Shown: in pieces, positions 29,071-38,132 of the stretch
How positions within the stretch are numbered: the first letter of the stretch is position 1
Layout: every line of letters starts with the position of its first letter
Source of the DNA: Sva-07 sp963715825
GTDB lineage: Bacteria; Actinomycetota; Acidimicrobiia; Acidimicrobiales; Ilumatobacteraceae
Assembly: GCA_963715825.1 (NCBI GenBank)
Contig: CAVQSI010000020.1
Coordinates: 1-64,000 of the forward strand
Length of the DNA stretch: 64,000 nucleotides
Direction: 5' to 3'
Program-made: the position numbers and the translations under genes
The notes under the pieces: model-generated
Told to the model about the DNA's origin: nothing
Database searches by the model: none
What the model saw: only the letters and a program-made list of their open reading frames with translations

Positions 29071-30315
29071 ATGACGACCGCCGAACAGTCGGCCGGCATC
29101 GCCGCTCGGCCCACCAACCCGCTCGGCGTGCGGTCGTTCAGGAACCTCTGGTTCAACAACGTCGCCTTCTTCCTCGTCTCCAACGCGCAGCGGTTCGTGT
29201 TCGGCTGGCTGGTGCTCGACGGCCTGCTGCGCAGCGAGAGCATCCAGGGCCTGGTGGTGTTCACGCTCGGGCTGCCCGCTGCCTTCCTCGTCCTGCAGGC
29301 CGGCGCCTGGGCCGACCGGTGGGACCGCCGCAGGATGCTGATCGTCACGCAGCTCGTCGGCGGCGCGGTGATGGCCGGCACCGCAGTGGTCGTCGGCAGC
29401 GGCGCCGTCAACCTCGGCTGGGTGATCCTCGCCACCCTGCTCGCCGGGTCGGCCGCAGCGGTCGGATCGCCGGTTCGTTCCGCCCTCATCCCTGCGCTGG
29501 TCGGCAAGGACCAGCTGTTCAGTGCAATCGCACTGAACGCCATCGCCATCACCCTCTCGATCATCCTCGGGCCGGTGCTCGCCAAGGTGGTCGGCGACCA
29601 GTTCGGCTTCGAAGGGGCGTTCTGGTTCCAGGCAATCCTGATGTTCGTCGGCGTGCTGTTCCTCATGCGCATCGACGTGCCCCCGCACGACGAGGTCCGT
29701 GAGCGCCGTTCTGTCGTCGACGAGACCAAGACCGCAGTGCATCACGTCCTCGCCGACGCGCACCTCAAGACGTTGTTCGGCCTGCTGCTGACCGCGAGCC
29801 TCACGATCAACCCGTCGATCATGGTGACGATCCAGGCCCATGTGAAGGACGAACTCGGCCAAGATGCCGGCCAGGCGGCGCTGCCGTTGGCGCTGATGGG
29901 CCTCGGAATCGCGATCACGTCGTTCATCGTGATGCGCAAGGGCGACATGAAGAACAAGGGCGCGATCTTCCAGCGGGCGATGATCTGCGGCACGGTGATC
30001 ACGTTCTTCACCGGCCGCACCACCGAGTTCTGGCAGGTGCTGGTGTTGGCGTTCCTGATGGGGCTCGCCGGTGGCTTCTTCATCAACATGAACCAGGGCC
30101 TCGTGCAGGCCAACACGCCGCAAGCGTTGATGGGCCGCGTGATGGGGCTGTACACACTGGTCAACATCGGGTTGATGCCATTCGGCGCGCTCGCGATCGG
30201 CATCCTCGCGTCGCGGATCGGCACGGGCAACGCAATCAGCGCCGCCGCCGCGGTCGGTTTCGCCGTGGTCACCACCACCTACGTCCGCAACACCGACCTC
30301 CGACGACTCGGCTGA
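29071..30315 (+). CDS. MFS transporter (EntS-like)
   Basis: 414 residues with about 12 predicted transmembrane helices. It starts FRNLWFNNVAFFLVS and has the loop-2-type basic motif GAWADRWDRRRML, typical of MFS_3 exporters related to enterobactin exporter EntS. The substrate is unknown. It is a single gene between the EEP enzyme and a convergent esterase; a second EntS-like protein is at 49667-50911. Confidence 0.9.
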   Translation: MTTAEQSAGIAARPTNPLGVRSFRNLWFNNVAFFLVSNAQRFVFGWLVLDGLLRSESIQGLVVFTLGLPAAFLVLQAGAWADRWDRRRMLIVTQLVGGAVMAGTAVVVGSGAVNLGWVILATLLAGSAAAVGSPVRSALIPALVGKDQLFSAIALNAIAITLSIILGPVLAKVVGDQFGFEGAFWFQAILMFVGVLFLMRIDVPPHDEVRERRSVVDETKTAVHHVLADAHLKTLFGLLLTASLTINPSIMVTIQAHVKDELGQDAGQAALPLALMGLGIAITSFIVMRKGDMKNKGAIFQRAMICGTVITFFTGRTTEFWQVLVLAFLMGLAGGFFINMNQGLVQANTPQALMGRVMGLYTLVNIGLMPFGALAIGILASRIGTGNAISAAAAVGFAVVTTTYVRNTDLRRLG

Positions 30316-30393
30316 GGCGGCCGACGACGCGAACGACGGGGCGAACGACGAGGCGTCCGCACCCGGGTTCGGCGAATTGATCGAGGGAACCTG

Positions 30394-31428
30394 CTAGCAG
30401 TCGTTCGCCGGTGCCGCGAGACGTTCGGCAAGGTGCCGGAGCGCCAACGGGTAGCGGTACTCGATCGCAGCGTGGGTCGCGTCGAAGATCTCGAAGAAGG
30501 TGGGCTCGACCCCGATGCCGGCGAGCGCGTCGACGAAGGCCGTTGCGCCCAGATCCAGGTGGTACTCATCGCGTGAACCAGCGTCGACGTAGATCGCCGA
30601 CAGCGACCGGAGGACCTCGGCGTGGTCGGCGACCATGCGCACCGGATCCCACGCCAGCCAACGTGCCCAGACCTCGTCGTCGAGCGCGCTGGTGGCGGTG
30701 TCGAACGGCAGGCGGACGGTGCCGTCGTCGTCGGTGGACCAGCACGCCGCCATGCACCAGGTGTTGATCAGGACCGCGTCGGTCGCCTTGCTCATCGCCG
30801 GCCGGCTGCGCAGGTCGTCCCAGAACGCGTCGAACGACCCGCCGTACTCGCGAAGTGCTCGGACTGCAACGGGGAAGTCGGGGAGGAAGCACGCTTCGAA
30901 CAGCGAGTCGCCGGCGTGCGTGGCAAGCCCACCGAACAGGTCGGGGCGCAGCATCGGGGTGATCATCGCTCCGTAGCCGCCGCTCGACTTTCCGGTGATG
31001 CCCCGATGCCGCGACGTCGGGAGTGTTCGGTACCGGGCGTCGACCCAGGGCACGACCTCGTCGCACAGGTAGCTGTGGTAGCGGCCGGTACCGGGCGAGT
31101 CGACGAACTGGCTTCCGCCGAGACTGGTCCAGCAGTCGACCATCACGACGATGCACGGCGCGACGCCGGGGTCGGCGAACGTGGCATCGACGAGTTCGGT
31201 CACGTTCGGCCGGAACGGCGTGCGATTGCGCCACATGTCGATCTGTCCGGTCATCCCCATGATCAGGTAGATCGACGGGTACCGCTGGCGGGTGTCGTCG
31301 TAGCCCGGTGGCAGATACACCCAGATCGGGCGCCGGGCGGGATCGCCCAGCGCGTTGTCGGCGAGCACGTCGCTGTCGATCCACGTCTCGTCGTATCGCC
31401 CCACGAGGTCGCGTGCCCACGGTTCCAT
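30394..31428 (-). CDS. Esterase (PF00756, esterase D/antigen 85-like fold)
   Basis: 344 residues. It opens with an N-terminal beta-sandwich (RPIWVYLPPGYDD), then YPSIYLIMGMTGQ, the nucleophile elbow GKSSGGYGAM and a C-terminal HAAIEYRYP with the catalytic His. This fits the putative esterase family that includes S-formylglutathione hydrolase and antigen 85. No signal peptide is seen. ATG 31428 is preferred to the TTG at 31437. Confidence 0.87.
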   Translation of the reverse strand: MEPWARDLVGRYDETWIDSDVLADNALGDPARRPIWVYLPPGYDDTRQRYPSIYLIMGMTGQIDMWRNRTPFRPNVTELVDATFADPGVAPCIVVMVDCWTSLGGSQFVDSPGTGRYHSYLCDEVVPWVDARYRTLPTSRHRGITGKSSGGYGAMITPMLRPDLFGGLATHAGDSLFEACFLPDFPVAVRALREYGGSFDAFWDDLRSRPAMSKATDAVLINTWCMAACWSTDDDGTVRLPFDTATSALDDEVWARWLAWDPVRMVADHAEVLRSLSAIYVDAGSRDEYHLDLGATAFVDALAGIGVEPTFFEIFDATHAAIEYRYPLALRHLAERLAAPANDC

Positions 31429-31480
31429 GGCCCGCAACGTAGTGCGTCACCCGAACCGGGGAGGCCGCCTGAAAGCACAC

Positions 31481-31531
31481 CCCCGAAGGGGCTTGGTTGC
31501 GCGAGCGCGCTCGAGCCCCTGCGAGTCGGGG
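31481..31531 (-). terminator. Large hairpin directly after the acyl-CoA ligase gene
   Basis: Outer stem CCCCGA/TCGGGG (31481-31486, 31526-31531) and inner stem AGGGGCT/AGCCCCT (31487-31493, 31514-31520) with a GCGAG bulge. It abuts the stop codon at 31532 and separates the ligase from the esterase gene. Confidence 0.65.
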
Positions 31532-33112
31532 TCAGCCGACGCGACGGTCGTGACCAACCCAGTAGGGCTCGCGCAGCTCCTTCTTCAGGATCTTGCCGCT
31601 CGGGTTCCGAGGAAGCGCGTCGACCCAGTCGACGGATGTCGGGCACTTGAACCGGGCCAGCTGGCCTCGGCAGTACTCGATCAGCTCGTCCTCGGAGACC
31701 TCGGCTCCCGGCACCTTGACGATGATCGCCTTGGGCGTCTCGCCCCACTTGTCGTCGGGCACGCCGATCACCGCGGCGTCGGCAACGGCGGGATGCGCCA
31801 TCAACACGTTCTCGATCTCGGCGGGATAGACGTTCTCGCCGCCGGACACGATCATGTCCTTCACGCGGTCGTGGATGTACAGGTAGCCGTCGTCGTCGAG
31901 GTAGCCGGCGTCGCCGCTGCGGAACCAGCCGTCGGGCGTGATGGAAGCAGCCGTCTCCTCGGGCATGTTCCAGTAGCCCTTCATCACCTGCGGCGAACGG
32001 ATCCAGATCTCGCCGACCTCGCCGGTCGGCACGTCGTCGAGTGTGGTGCCGTCGACGATGCGCAGCTCGACGTTCGGCCCGGCCACGCCACACGATCGCA
32101 GTCGGTGCTTGTTGGGACCGTCGACGTCGTGGTCCTCGGGCGGCAGGAAGACGACACCGGCCGTGGTCTCGGTCAGGCCGTAGACCTGCCAGAACGCGGC
32201 GTTCGGGAACATCTTGATGGCCCCGACCAACACCTCCTCGCTGATCGGTGACGCGCCGTAGGCCATCATCCGCACGCCGGAGAAGTCGACCTCGTCCACC
32301 CCGGGCACCATCTGCAGGAACTGCAGCGCCGCGGGCACGAGCACCGCATGGGTGATGCCGTCCTGCGACATGATGCGCACCAACTCGCCGAGGTCGAGCT
32401 CGCGCAGGATCACGTTGGTGCCGCCGAGCGACAGCGCCACGCCGGCCCATGCGCTCCCGGCGATGTGGAACAGCGGCATCGCCACCAGACTCACGACGCT
32501 CTCGTCGATGTCCCACGTCTCGAGCAACGGCAACGTGCCCGCGAAGTTGTCGTTCGTGAGCATCACGCCCTTGGGTCGGCCCGTGGTGCCACTGGAGTAC
32601 AGCTGATACGCGACGTCGTCGTCGGCCGACTCGACGCCTGGATCGCCGAGCGGGTGCGAGTCGACCCACGTGTCCCAGCTCTCGTAGCCGTCGTGGCTGC
32701 CGACGACCAAGATGGTGGTGACCGAGGTGAGGTTCGGAGCGATCGCGTCGAGGACCTCTGCGAAGTCGGAACCGACCACCAGCACCTTGGCCTGCATGTC
32801 GTTGACGATGAACTCGACCTCGGGCGCTGCCAGTCGCCAGTTGACGTCGACGGACACGGCGTTCAGCAGTCCGGCTCCGTGGTACAGCTCGAAGTGTTCG
32901 ATGCCGTTCTTGTCGAGGAACGCAACTCGGTCCTGCTCGCCGACGCCGAGCGCTGCCAGCCCATTGGCCACCCGCTGACAGCGTTCGTAGAACTCGGCGT
33001 AGGTGACCTGCCGATCACCGAGTACGAACGCCGGGTGATCGGCACGGCCCTCGCCGTGGACACGAACGATGTCGAAGATCTTCAGTGCGGTGTCCTGTGT
33101 GTCCTGTCCCAT
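31532..33112 (-). CDS. Acyl-CoA ligase (AMP-dependent synthetase, FadD type)
   Basis: 526 residues of the ANL superfamily, which activates a carboxylic acid as acyl-AMP and then thioesterifies it to CoA. Visible motifs: YSSGTTGRPKGVM (phosphate-binding loop), YGLTETTAG, GWFRSGDAGYLDDDGYLYIHDR with the hinge Asp, GENVYPAEIEN, and the catalytic Lys in NPSGKILKKEL. It likely activates a fatty or aromatic acid. A methyltransferase gene lies 13 nt upstream on the same strand. Confidence 0.94.
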   Translation of the reverse strand: MGQDTQDTALKIFDIVRVHGEGRADHPAFVLGDRQVTYAEFYERCQRVANGLAALGVGEQDRVAFLDKNGIEHFELYHGAGLLNAVSVDVNWRLAAPEVEFIVNDMQAKVLVVGSDFAEVLDAIAPNLTSVTTILVVGSHDGYESWDTWVDSHPLGDPGVESADDDVAYQLYSSGTTGRPKGVMLTNDNFAGTLPLLETWDIDESVVSLVAMPLFHIAGSAWAGVALSLGGTNVILRELDLGELVRIMSQDGITHAVLVPAALQFLQMVPGVDEVDFSGVRMMAYGASPISEEVLVGAIKMFPNAAFWQVYGLTETTAGVVFLPPEDHDVDGPNKHRLRSCGVAGPNVELRIVDGTTLDDVPTGEVGEIWIRSPQVMKGYWNMPEETAASITPDGWFRSGDAGYLDDDGYLYIHDRVKDMIVSGGENVYPAEIENVLMAHPAVADAAVIGVPDDKWGETPKAIIVKVPGAEVSEDELIEYCRGQLARFKCPTSVDWVDALPRNPSGKILKKELREPYWVGHDRRVG

Positions 33113-33125
33113 CGGAACAACGTAG

Positions 33126-33998
33126 TCACGGGTCGCGGACTTGGCCCGCCCATCGGAACACCACGTTGGTGGCGGACCATTGCGGTTCGTGCGCGACGAG
33201 GTAGGCGGCGAGTTCGTCGTCGCGGTCTTCGCTCAGGCACAGTCGCCGACGCGCCGACGGCACGCGCGAGGCGTCGTCGGCGGTGGCTCGGGCCAGCGGC
33301 GGGCGTGGCACGTCGAAACGTTCTGCGTCGAGGCCGAGTCCGGCGAGCACCTCGGCGAGGTCGTCGGCGGTCGGCCCAGCGGGACGTTCGAGCCCCCAGA
33401 AGTGACGCCACGCGTCGTTCCATCCCGACAGCGGGTGGCGCGGCGGCAACACGAGCACCACGGCGAGGCGAGCGTGCGCAGTGAGCGCGAGGAGGAACGG
33501 CTCGATCTCGGCGACGTTGTAGGCGACGTGGTGACACACCACCACGTCAGCGGTCGGGGTGTCGGGAGCGACATCGGGCCAACGACCTTCGACGGTCATC
33601 GATCTCGCCCCGACCCGTGCTGCCGCACCGATGAACTCGGCGAGCATCGCCGGGTTCTCGTCGACGCCGATCACCCGTTCCGCCGGCGGAACGAGCGACA
33701 TCGCAGCGCGACCGCCGCCGCACCCGACGTCGAGCACCACTCCCCCGCTGGTCGGCAGCACCGACCGCGCAATCTCGGCCGCGCGAGCGTTCCGGTCGAG
33801 GGTGTCGTCGACCACGAACATCGCCGTGTCGTGCTGCCAGGGCGACGTGGGCGCCTGGGCCAGGATCTCCTCGGGGATCGCCCACTGCGCCAGCCCGTCG
33901 GCCCATCGGACAGCCGCGTCCGTGACGGTCGATTCGCGGTCGCCCGCCTCATCGGGTTCCACAGACGCTGGCCGCACGATGTCGACGCTACTTCGCAT
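33126..33998 (-). CDS. SAM-dependent class I methyltransferase
   Basis: 290 residues from the ATG at 33998. The SAM-binding motif I is VVLDVGCGGGRAAMSL, followed by the acidic strand VIGVDENPAM and DVVVCHHVAYNVAEI. Substrate unknown. The C-terminal part (RRLCLSEDRDDELAAYL, VVFRWAG) is as in small-molecule methyltransferases. The 13-nt gap to the acyl-CoA ligase suggests co-transcription. Confidence 0.87.
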   Translation of the reverse strand: MRSSVDIVRPASVEPDEAGDRESTVTDAAVRWADGLAQWAIPEEILAQAPTSPWQHDTAMFVVDDTLDRNARAAEIARSVLPTSGGVVLDVGCGGGRAAMSLVPPAERVIGVDENPAMLAEFIGAAARVGARSMTVEGRWPDVAPDTPTADVVVCHHVAYNVAEIEPFLLALTAHARLAVVLVLPPRHPLSGWNDAWRHFWGLERPAGPTADDLAEVLAGLGLDAERFDVPRPPLARATADDASRVPSARRRLCLSEDRDDELAAYLVAHEPQWSATNVVFRWAGQVRDP

Positions 33999-34054
33999 GC
34001 GAGCCACGGGGCCGAACCGGCATCGGCGCCCGATGCGTCCGCAAGCAGATGCGG

Positions 34055-34060
34055 TACCTT
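34055..34060 (+). promoter_or_regulatory. -10 box TACCTT ahead of the leader ORF
   Basis: TACCTT ends 6 nt before the ATG at 34067, the leaderless spacing seen at other genes here. Confidence 0.4.
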
Positions 34061-34066
34061 CATCGA

Positions 34067-34129
34067 ATGCGTCGAGCGATTCAGCGGCTGGTCATCGCAT
34101 TCGAGCCTGTTCCGCGTCGTCGCGTGTGA
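34067..34129 (+). CDS. Possible 20-residue leader peptide
   Basis: An ATG at 34067 opens a 20-codon, Arg-rich frame (MRRAIQRLVIAFEPVPRRRV). Its TGA overlaps the GTG of the next gene (GTGA at 34126-34129). The position suggests a leaderless start whose termination feeds ribosomes to the membrane protein. No signature beyond this layout. Confidence 0.4.
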   Translation: MRRAIQRLVIAFEPVPRRRV

Positions 34130-34800
34130 TCTCCGCAGCCGTCTACGTTCTCTTCTACGCGCTCGTCGCGGCGGCGAGCTTTGTCGTACTGACCGCGCTG
34201 CTCGTGGTCTTCCGAAGTGAGCGCCCACGAACGAACGGCATCGCTTTCCTCATCGGGTTCCTGTTGGGGACGACACTTGGGGCTGTGCTCGGCCTGATAC
34301 TCGGCGAGGCAGCGGTGGATCGGCTCGGCTGGCACAAGGCACTCCAAGGTGTACTGGCGCTCCTGGTGGGCCTTGCCCTCGTGGTGGCCGGGCTCCGGGA
34401 GCGTCAACGCCACGAGGCACGCACGGGTAGGCGCCAGCGGAACAGCGCGGTGGCCCAGCGACTGAGGGATGTCGGGCCCGGTACTGCGCTGTTGATTTCA
34501 GCGCTCCTCGGATTCGGCGGGCCGAAACGGCTCGTACTCGCCATTCTGGCGATGGCCTCGGTGAGCAATGCCGATCTCGGCGACCTCCAGAGCCTCACCC
34601 TGCTCGTGCTGTACATCGCTGTCGCCACGCTGCTCGTCTCGGTACCGGTCGGCTTCGTGGTGATCGGGGGCAGCCGCGCCATCGACGCGATCGGCCGCAC
34701 CGAGTCGCGGCTCGAGGCGAGCGCCGGGATGCTGCAGATCTGGATTGCTGTCGGTCTCGGCGGAGCGTTGATCGTCGACGGCCTCGTGCGACTGCTCTGA
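34126..34800 (+). CDS. GAP/Sap-family membrane protein
   Basis: 224 residues, with about six transmembrane helices and the pattern LLVGLALVVAGLRERQ ... GPGTALLISALLGFGGPKRLVLAILA ... TLLVLYIAVATLLVSVPV. This fits the GAP (sulfolipid-addressing protein, PF11139) family, some members of which export glycolipids in mycobacteria. The GTG at 34126 overlaps the leader peptide stop. The substrate is unknown. Confidence 0.78.
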   Translation: MISAAVYVLFYALVAAASFVVLTALLVVFRSERPRTNGIAFLIGFLLGTTLGAVLGLILGEAAVDRLGWHKALQGVLALLVGLALVVAGLRERQRHEARTGRRQRNSAVAQRLRDVGPGTALLISALLGFGGPKRLVLAILAMASVSNADLGDLQSLTLLVLYIAVATLLVSVPVGFVVIGGSRAIDAIGRTESRLEASAGMLQIWIAVGLGGALIVDGLVRLL

Positions 34801-34831
34801 CCGACGCGACGCTTCGCAACCGGCGCCGAGT

Positions 34832-34879
34832 GTGGAGGTGGTGGTGGTGGTGGTGGAGGTGGAGGTGGTGGAGGTGGGG
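34832..34879 (+). repeat. GGW trinucleotide repeat
   Basis: A run of about 16 GGT/GGA units follows the membrane protein gene. It lies outside any credible gene and is likely to vary in length by slippage. Confidence 0.75.
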
Positions 34880-35033
34880 AACATGAACGACCCCGGCGAC
34901 GTCCCTGGACTCGCGACGACGAGAACGCAGAGGGCCAACTGATGTCACTCGCCTGGAAATCCGATGGGCAGCGCCGCGCACCGCTGCACGTCGACACAAG
35001 CCGAGCGCCCGATGATCACGACCCAGACGCGAC

Positions 35034-35068
35034 GAAGCCCCGGACGGATTGCTCCGAACCAGGGCTTC
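35034..35068 (-). terminator. Hairpin after tRNA-Val
   Basis: GAAGCCC (35034-35040) pairs with GGGCTTC (35062-35068), with a smaller CGGA/TCCG stem inside. It lies right after the 3' end of the tRNA on the minus strand. Confidence 0.5.
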
Positions 35069-35069
35069 T

Positions 35070-35146
35070 TGGTGGGCACGACGGGACTCGAACCCGGGAC
35101 CTCTACCGTGTCATGGTAGCGCTCTAACCAACTGAGCTACGCGCCC
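35070..35146 (-). tRNA. tRNA-Val (anticodon GAC)
   Basis: Minus strand 35146-35070: acceptor stem GGGCGCG/CGTGCCC, D arm with AGTTGGTTA, anticodon stem CTACC/GGTAG around loop ATGACAC (anticodon GAC), T loop TTCGAGT and an encoded CCA end. Standard 77-nt class I tRNA. Confidence 0.96.
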
Positions 35147-35219
35147 TCATCCCCGAACCGGGGTGTTTGCGAAGCCCGAGCATAGCGCCCCGGCGATCGG
35201 ACCGAACATCCCCGATTCG

Positions 35220-35873
35220 CTAGGGCACGACCGTCGCTGTGCGCCGGCGACGAAGGTGGACTCGTCGAGCCACCACGACTGCCACGACGCCTCCGACAAG
35301 TGCCCAACGAGTGGTGGCGGACGTCTCGGCAAGGTACTCGTAGATGCCGCCGCCGGCGACGACGAACAGCACGACGCCGGGAACGATGCCGATTCCCGTG
35401 CCGATCAGGAAGTTCCTGGTGCTCACCGTGCTGACGCCGAGGAGCCAGTCGGCCGGTGCGAGCTGCCCGAACACGAGCCGCAAGAGGATCACCGGCCAGA
35501 TCCCGCCCTCGGACAGCTGCCGGTCGTAGCGATGCATGCTCGCGGGGATGCGGGCCTGGACCCAGTCGCGGGCGAACCAGCGAGCAAAGACGAACGCGAG
35601 ATAGCTGGCCCCCATGTTGCCGACCCAGGCGAGCGCGATGGCGAGGGGGTACGGCCACACGATGCCGGCGGGCACCATGTAGACGACACCGGGAACGCCG
35701 AACGGCTGGGTGAGCCACATCACCAGCACGAAGACGATCGGCCCGACGAAGCCGGTGTCGGTGAGCAGTTCCTCGACGTTGCCGTCCGCGGTCAGCCACG
35801 TCCATCCCCCGAGCGCGACGACGAGCACGGCGGCAACCACCGCCGCGCCGAGCGCGATCAGCCTGCGATTCAT
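35220..35873 (-). CDS. TVP38/TMEM64 (DedA-like) membrane protein
   Basis: 217 residues with about five hydrophobic segments. The family motif region is VPGVVYMVPAGIVWPYPLAIALAWVGNMGASYLAFVFARW, then FGQLAPADWLLGVSTVSTRNFLIGTGIGIVPGV. TVP38-type (SNARE-associated) proteins are linked to lipid scrambling and membrane homeostasis. ATG 35873 is chosen because it starts just before the first helix. It lies 73 nt from the tRNA-Val gene and is divergent to the oxygenase gene. Confidence 0.88.
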   Translation of the reverse strand: MNRRLIALGAAVVAAVLVVALGGWTWLTADGNVEELLTDTGFVGPIVFVLVMWLTQPFGVPGVVYMVPAGIVWPYPLAIALAWVGNMGASYLAFVFARWFARDWVQARIPASMHRYDRQLSEGGIWPVILLRLVFGQLAPADWLLGVSTVSTRNFLIGTGIGIVPGVVLFVVAGGGIYEYLAETSATTRWALVGGVVAVVVARRVHLRRRRTATVVP

Positions 35874-35916
35874 GGCGGGTGACGTTACGCCACGATGCGG
35901 GGCACGAGCACAGCGG

Positions 35917-35922
35917 TACGTT
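35917..35922 (+). promoter_or_regulatory. -10 box TACGTT of the oxygenase gene
   Basis: TACGTT ends 8 nt before the GTG at 35931. Confidence 0.35.
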
Positions 35923-35930
35923 GCATCGCC

Positions 35931-36974
35931 GTGAGTGCCGCACGGACGCCCATCGACTCGTTGCCGCTGATCGACGTGGCCGCGCTGCTGGACGCCGACG
36001 CCGGCACCGACGATCGCAAACGGGTCGCCGACGCCATCGACGACGCGTGCCGATCGGTCGGGTTCTTCTCGATCGTCGGGCACGGCATACCCGCCGGCCA
36101 GCAGGAGCGATTGGAGGCGGCGTCGCATTCGTTCTTCGCCCGTCCCGACGCCGACAAGCGCACGATCGCGATGGCAGCGGCCGGGCCGGCGTGGCGCGGC
36201 TGGTTCCCCGTCGGCGGCGAACTCACCTCCGGCATGCCCGACCGCAAGGAGGGCATCTACTTCGGCGCCGAGCACCCGCCCGATCACCCGCGGGTGGTCG
36301 CGTCGATTCCGCTGCACGGCACGAACCAGTTCCCGGCGGACGATCCCGACCTCCGCCAGACGGTCCTCGAGTGGCTCGACGCCCTGCGTCCCGTGGCCGA
36401 CGCCGTCATGTGTGGGATCGCACTCGGGCTCGGCCTGCCGGCCGACTGGTTCCGACAGCACCTCACCGGCGACCCGACGATCCTGTTCCGCATCTTCCAC
36501 TACCCACCCGACGACGCCACCGGATCCGGCCCCGACACCTGGGGCGTCGGCGAGCACACCGACTACGGCCTGCTCACGCTGCTCGCCCAAGATCAGCTGG
36601 GCGGCCTCCAGGTGCGAGGAGTCGACGGATCATGGATCGACGTCGAGCCGACCCCCGGTGCACTCGTGTGCAATCTCGGCGACATGCTCGAACGCCTCAC
36701 GGGTGGCCGATACCGCTCGACGCCGCACCGGGTGCGCAACACGTCGGGCCGCAGTCGGCTGTCGTTCCCGTACTTCTTCGACCCGTCGTGGGATGCCACC
36801 GTGCCGACGTTGCCCCTCGACGACACGCCGCTGCCTGATTCGCACCGGTGGGACGGCAGCGACGTGACCGCCTGGGAGGGCACCTACGGCGACTACCTCA
36901 CGGCCAAGGTGTCGAAGGTGTTCCCCGAGCTGTTCGCCGACGTGACGCCGACGCCGGCGTCACGCGAACCGTAG
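35931..36974 (+). CDS. 2-oxoglutarate/Fe(II) oxygenase, isopenicillin N synthase-like
   Basis: 347 residues from the GTG at 35931, with an ATG at 35895 as alternative. The family N-terminus (LPLIDVAALL, GFFSIVGHGIP) is followed by the double-stranded beta-helix with iron ligands GEHTDYG (His, Asp) and PHRVRN (His), and RSRLSFPYF for 2OG binding. It could oxidise a secondary metabolite or an amino acid. It converges on hemW and overlaps it by 15 nt. Confidence 0.9.
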   Translation: MSAARTPIDSLPLIDVAALLDADAGTDDRKRVADAIDDACRSVGFFSIVGHGIPAGQQERLEAASHSFFARPDADKRTIAMAAAGPAWRGWFPVGGELTSGMPDRKEGIYFGAEHPPDHPRVVASIPLHGTNQFPADDPDLRQTVLEWLDALRPVADAVMCGIALGLGLPADWFRQHLTGDPTILFRIFHYPPDDATGSGPDTWGVGEHTDYGLLTLLAQDQLGGLQVRGVDGSWIDVEPTPGALVCNLGDMLERLTGGRYRSTPHRVRNTSGRSRLSFPYFFDPSWDATVPTLPLDDTPLPDSHRWDGSDVTAWEGTYGDYLTAKVSKVFPELFADVTPTPASREP

Positions 36975-38048
36975 GGAGATCTCGTTGGCCATCAGGCGCC
37001 CCGAGCGGGTCAACACCACCCGCCTGGGATCGCTCGGATGGGCGACGACCATCCCCTCCAGCAGGTCGAGCGTGTCCTCGCTGAACGCCGAGCGCTCGAC
37101 GCCGTCGCGCGTCCGCAGCGCCAACTCCCGCGCCTCGAACCGGCGGGTGTCGGCGTCGAGCGTCTCCGACGCCGCTTCCACCGAGGCGCCCGTCCGGACG
37201 GCGTCGATGTAGCGCTCCGGCGTGCGCAGGTTCCACCAGCGACGGCCCGACTCGTGCGAGTGCGCCGCGCACCCGAAACCCCGGTAGTCGTCCTGGCTCC
37301 AGTACAGCAGGTTGTGACGTGACTCGTGCCCCGGTCGCGCCCAGTTCGACACCTCGTAGTTGGCGAGACCGGCAGCAGTGAGCAGGTCGTCGACCAGTTC
37401 GTACTTGTCGGCTTGATCGTCGTCGTCGGGGTGGCGGTCGGGCTGTGTTGCGAGCGGCGTCCCCGCCTCGACCGTGAGCCCGTAGGCCGAGATGTGCGGC
37501 GGGTCGAACGCCAGCGCCTGCTCGACGGTCGAGCGCCAATCGTCGACCGACTCCCCCACCGCGCCGTAGATCAGGTCGAGGTTGAACGACGGCATCTCGG
37601 CGGCACGAATCGCCTCGACGGCGCGCTCGACGTTGGCACGGTCGTGGGTCCGACCGAGCGCCGCCAGCACGTGCGCCGACATCGACTGCACGCCGAGGCT
37701 CACCCGGTTGACGCCAGCGGTGCGATAGGTGGCGAGCATCTCGACGGTGACGTCGTCGGGGTTGCACTCGACGGTGACCTCTGCGCCGGGCTCGGTCGGG
37801 ATCGCCGCGATGACGGATGCGAGATCTGCCGGTGGCACCAGCGTCGGCGTTCCCCCGCCGACGAAGACCGTGGTGGCGGTGGGCATGCCGTCGGCGACCG
37901 CTCGATCGACCTCGGTGCGCAACGCTCGCAGGTACGTCTCGATCAGGTGTGCGCGGTCGGTCCAGGTCGCGAACGCGCAGTACTCGCATTTCGACGCACA
38001 GAACGGGATGTGCACGTACACCCCGAAATCGCGCTGCTGCCCGGCCAT
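36960..38048 (-). CDS. hemW: Heme chaperone HemW (radical SAM)
   Basis: 362 residues. The radical-SAM cluster motif is CASKCEYC at the N-terminus, with no fourth Cys after it, so HemW rather than HemN. Other landmarks: VFVGGGTPTLVP, VTVECNPDD, NRVSLGVQSM, FNLDLIYGA, ISAYGLTVEAGTPL, YEVSNWARPGHESRHN. HemW delivers heme to respiratory proteins. ATG 38048 begins MAGQQRDFGVYVHIPFC. It is the last gene of the hrcA-dnaJ-rsmE-bldD-hemW strand block. Confidence 0.93.
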   Translation of the reverse strand: MAGQQRDFGVYVHIPFCASKCEYCAFATWTDRAHLIETYLRALRTEVDRAVADGMPTATTVFVGGGTPTLVPPADLASVIAAIPTEPGAEVTVECNPDDVTVEMLATYRTAGVNRVSLGVQSMSAHVLAALGRTHDRANVERAVEAIRAAEMPSFNLDLIYGAVGESVDDWRSTVEQALAFDPPHISAYGLTVEAGTPLATQPDRHPDDDDQADKYELVDDLLTAAGLANYEVSNWARPGHESRHNLLYWSQDDYRGFGCAAHSHESGRRWWNLRTPERYIDAVRTGASVEAASETLDADTRRFEARELALRTRDGVERSAFSEDTLDLLEGMVVAHPSDPRRVVLTRSGRLMANEISLRFA

Positions 38049-38063
38049 CCCCCCAGTCAACCC

Positions 38064-38114
38064 CCGAGCGATGAGTCTTCGCGCGACCCGTCCGCACGGA
38101 AACTCATCGCTCGG
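38064..38114. repeat. GATGAG hairpin repeat between bldD and hemW
   Basis: A perfect 13-bp inverted repeat, CCGAGCGATGAGT (38064-38076) with ACTCATCGCTCGG (38102-38114), around a 25-nt loop. The core GCGATGAG...CTCATCGC is the same as at 47578-47681 and 57473-57577. It also could end transcription from bldD. Confidence 0.7.
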
Positions 38115-38132
38115 ACGTGGGGCGACGCTGGG

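Noticed and set aside
30316..30393. Direct GCGAACGACG repeats after the MFS gene
   Set aside because: They are short and imperfect, and could arise by chance in high-GC sequence.
34832..34879. GGW run as a possible CRISPR or coding repeat
   Set aside because: There are no spacers; it is a plain trinucleotide microsatellite, and the antisense polyproline frame has no gene context.
34829..35069. Hypothetical plus-strand gene next to tRNA-Val
   Set aside because: The open frame continues into the tRNA and its terminator hairpin and has no start signal or protein-like composition.
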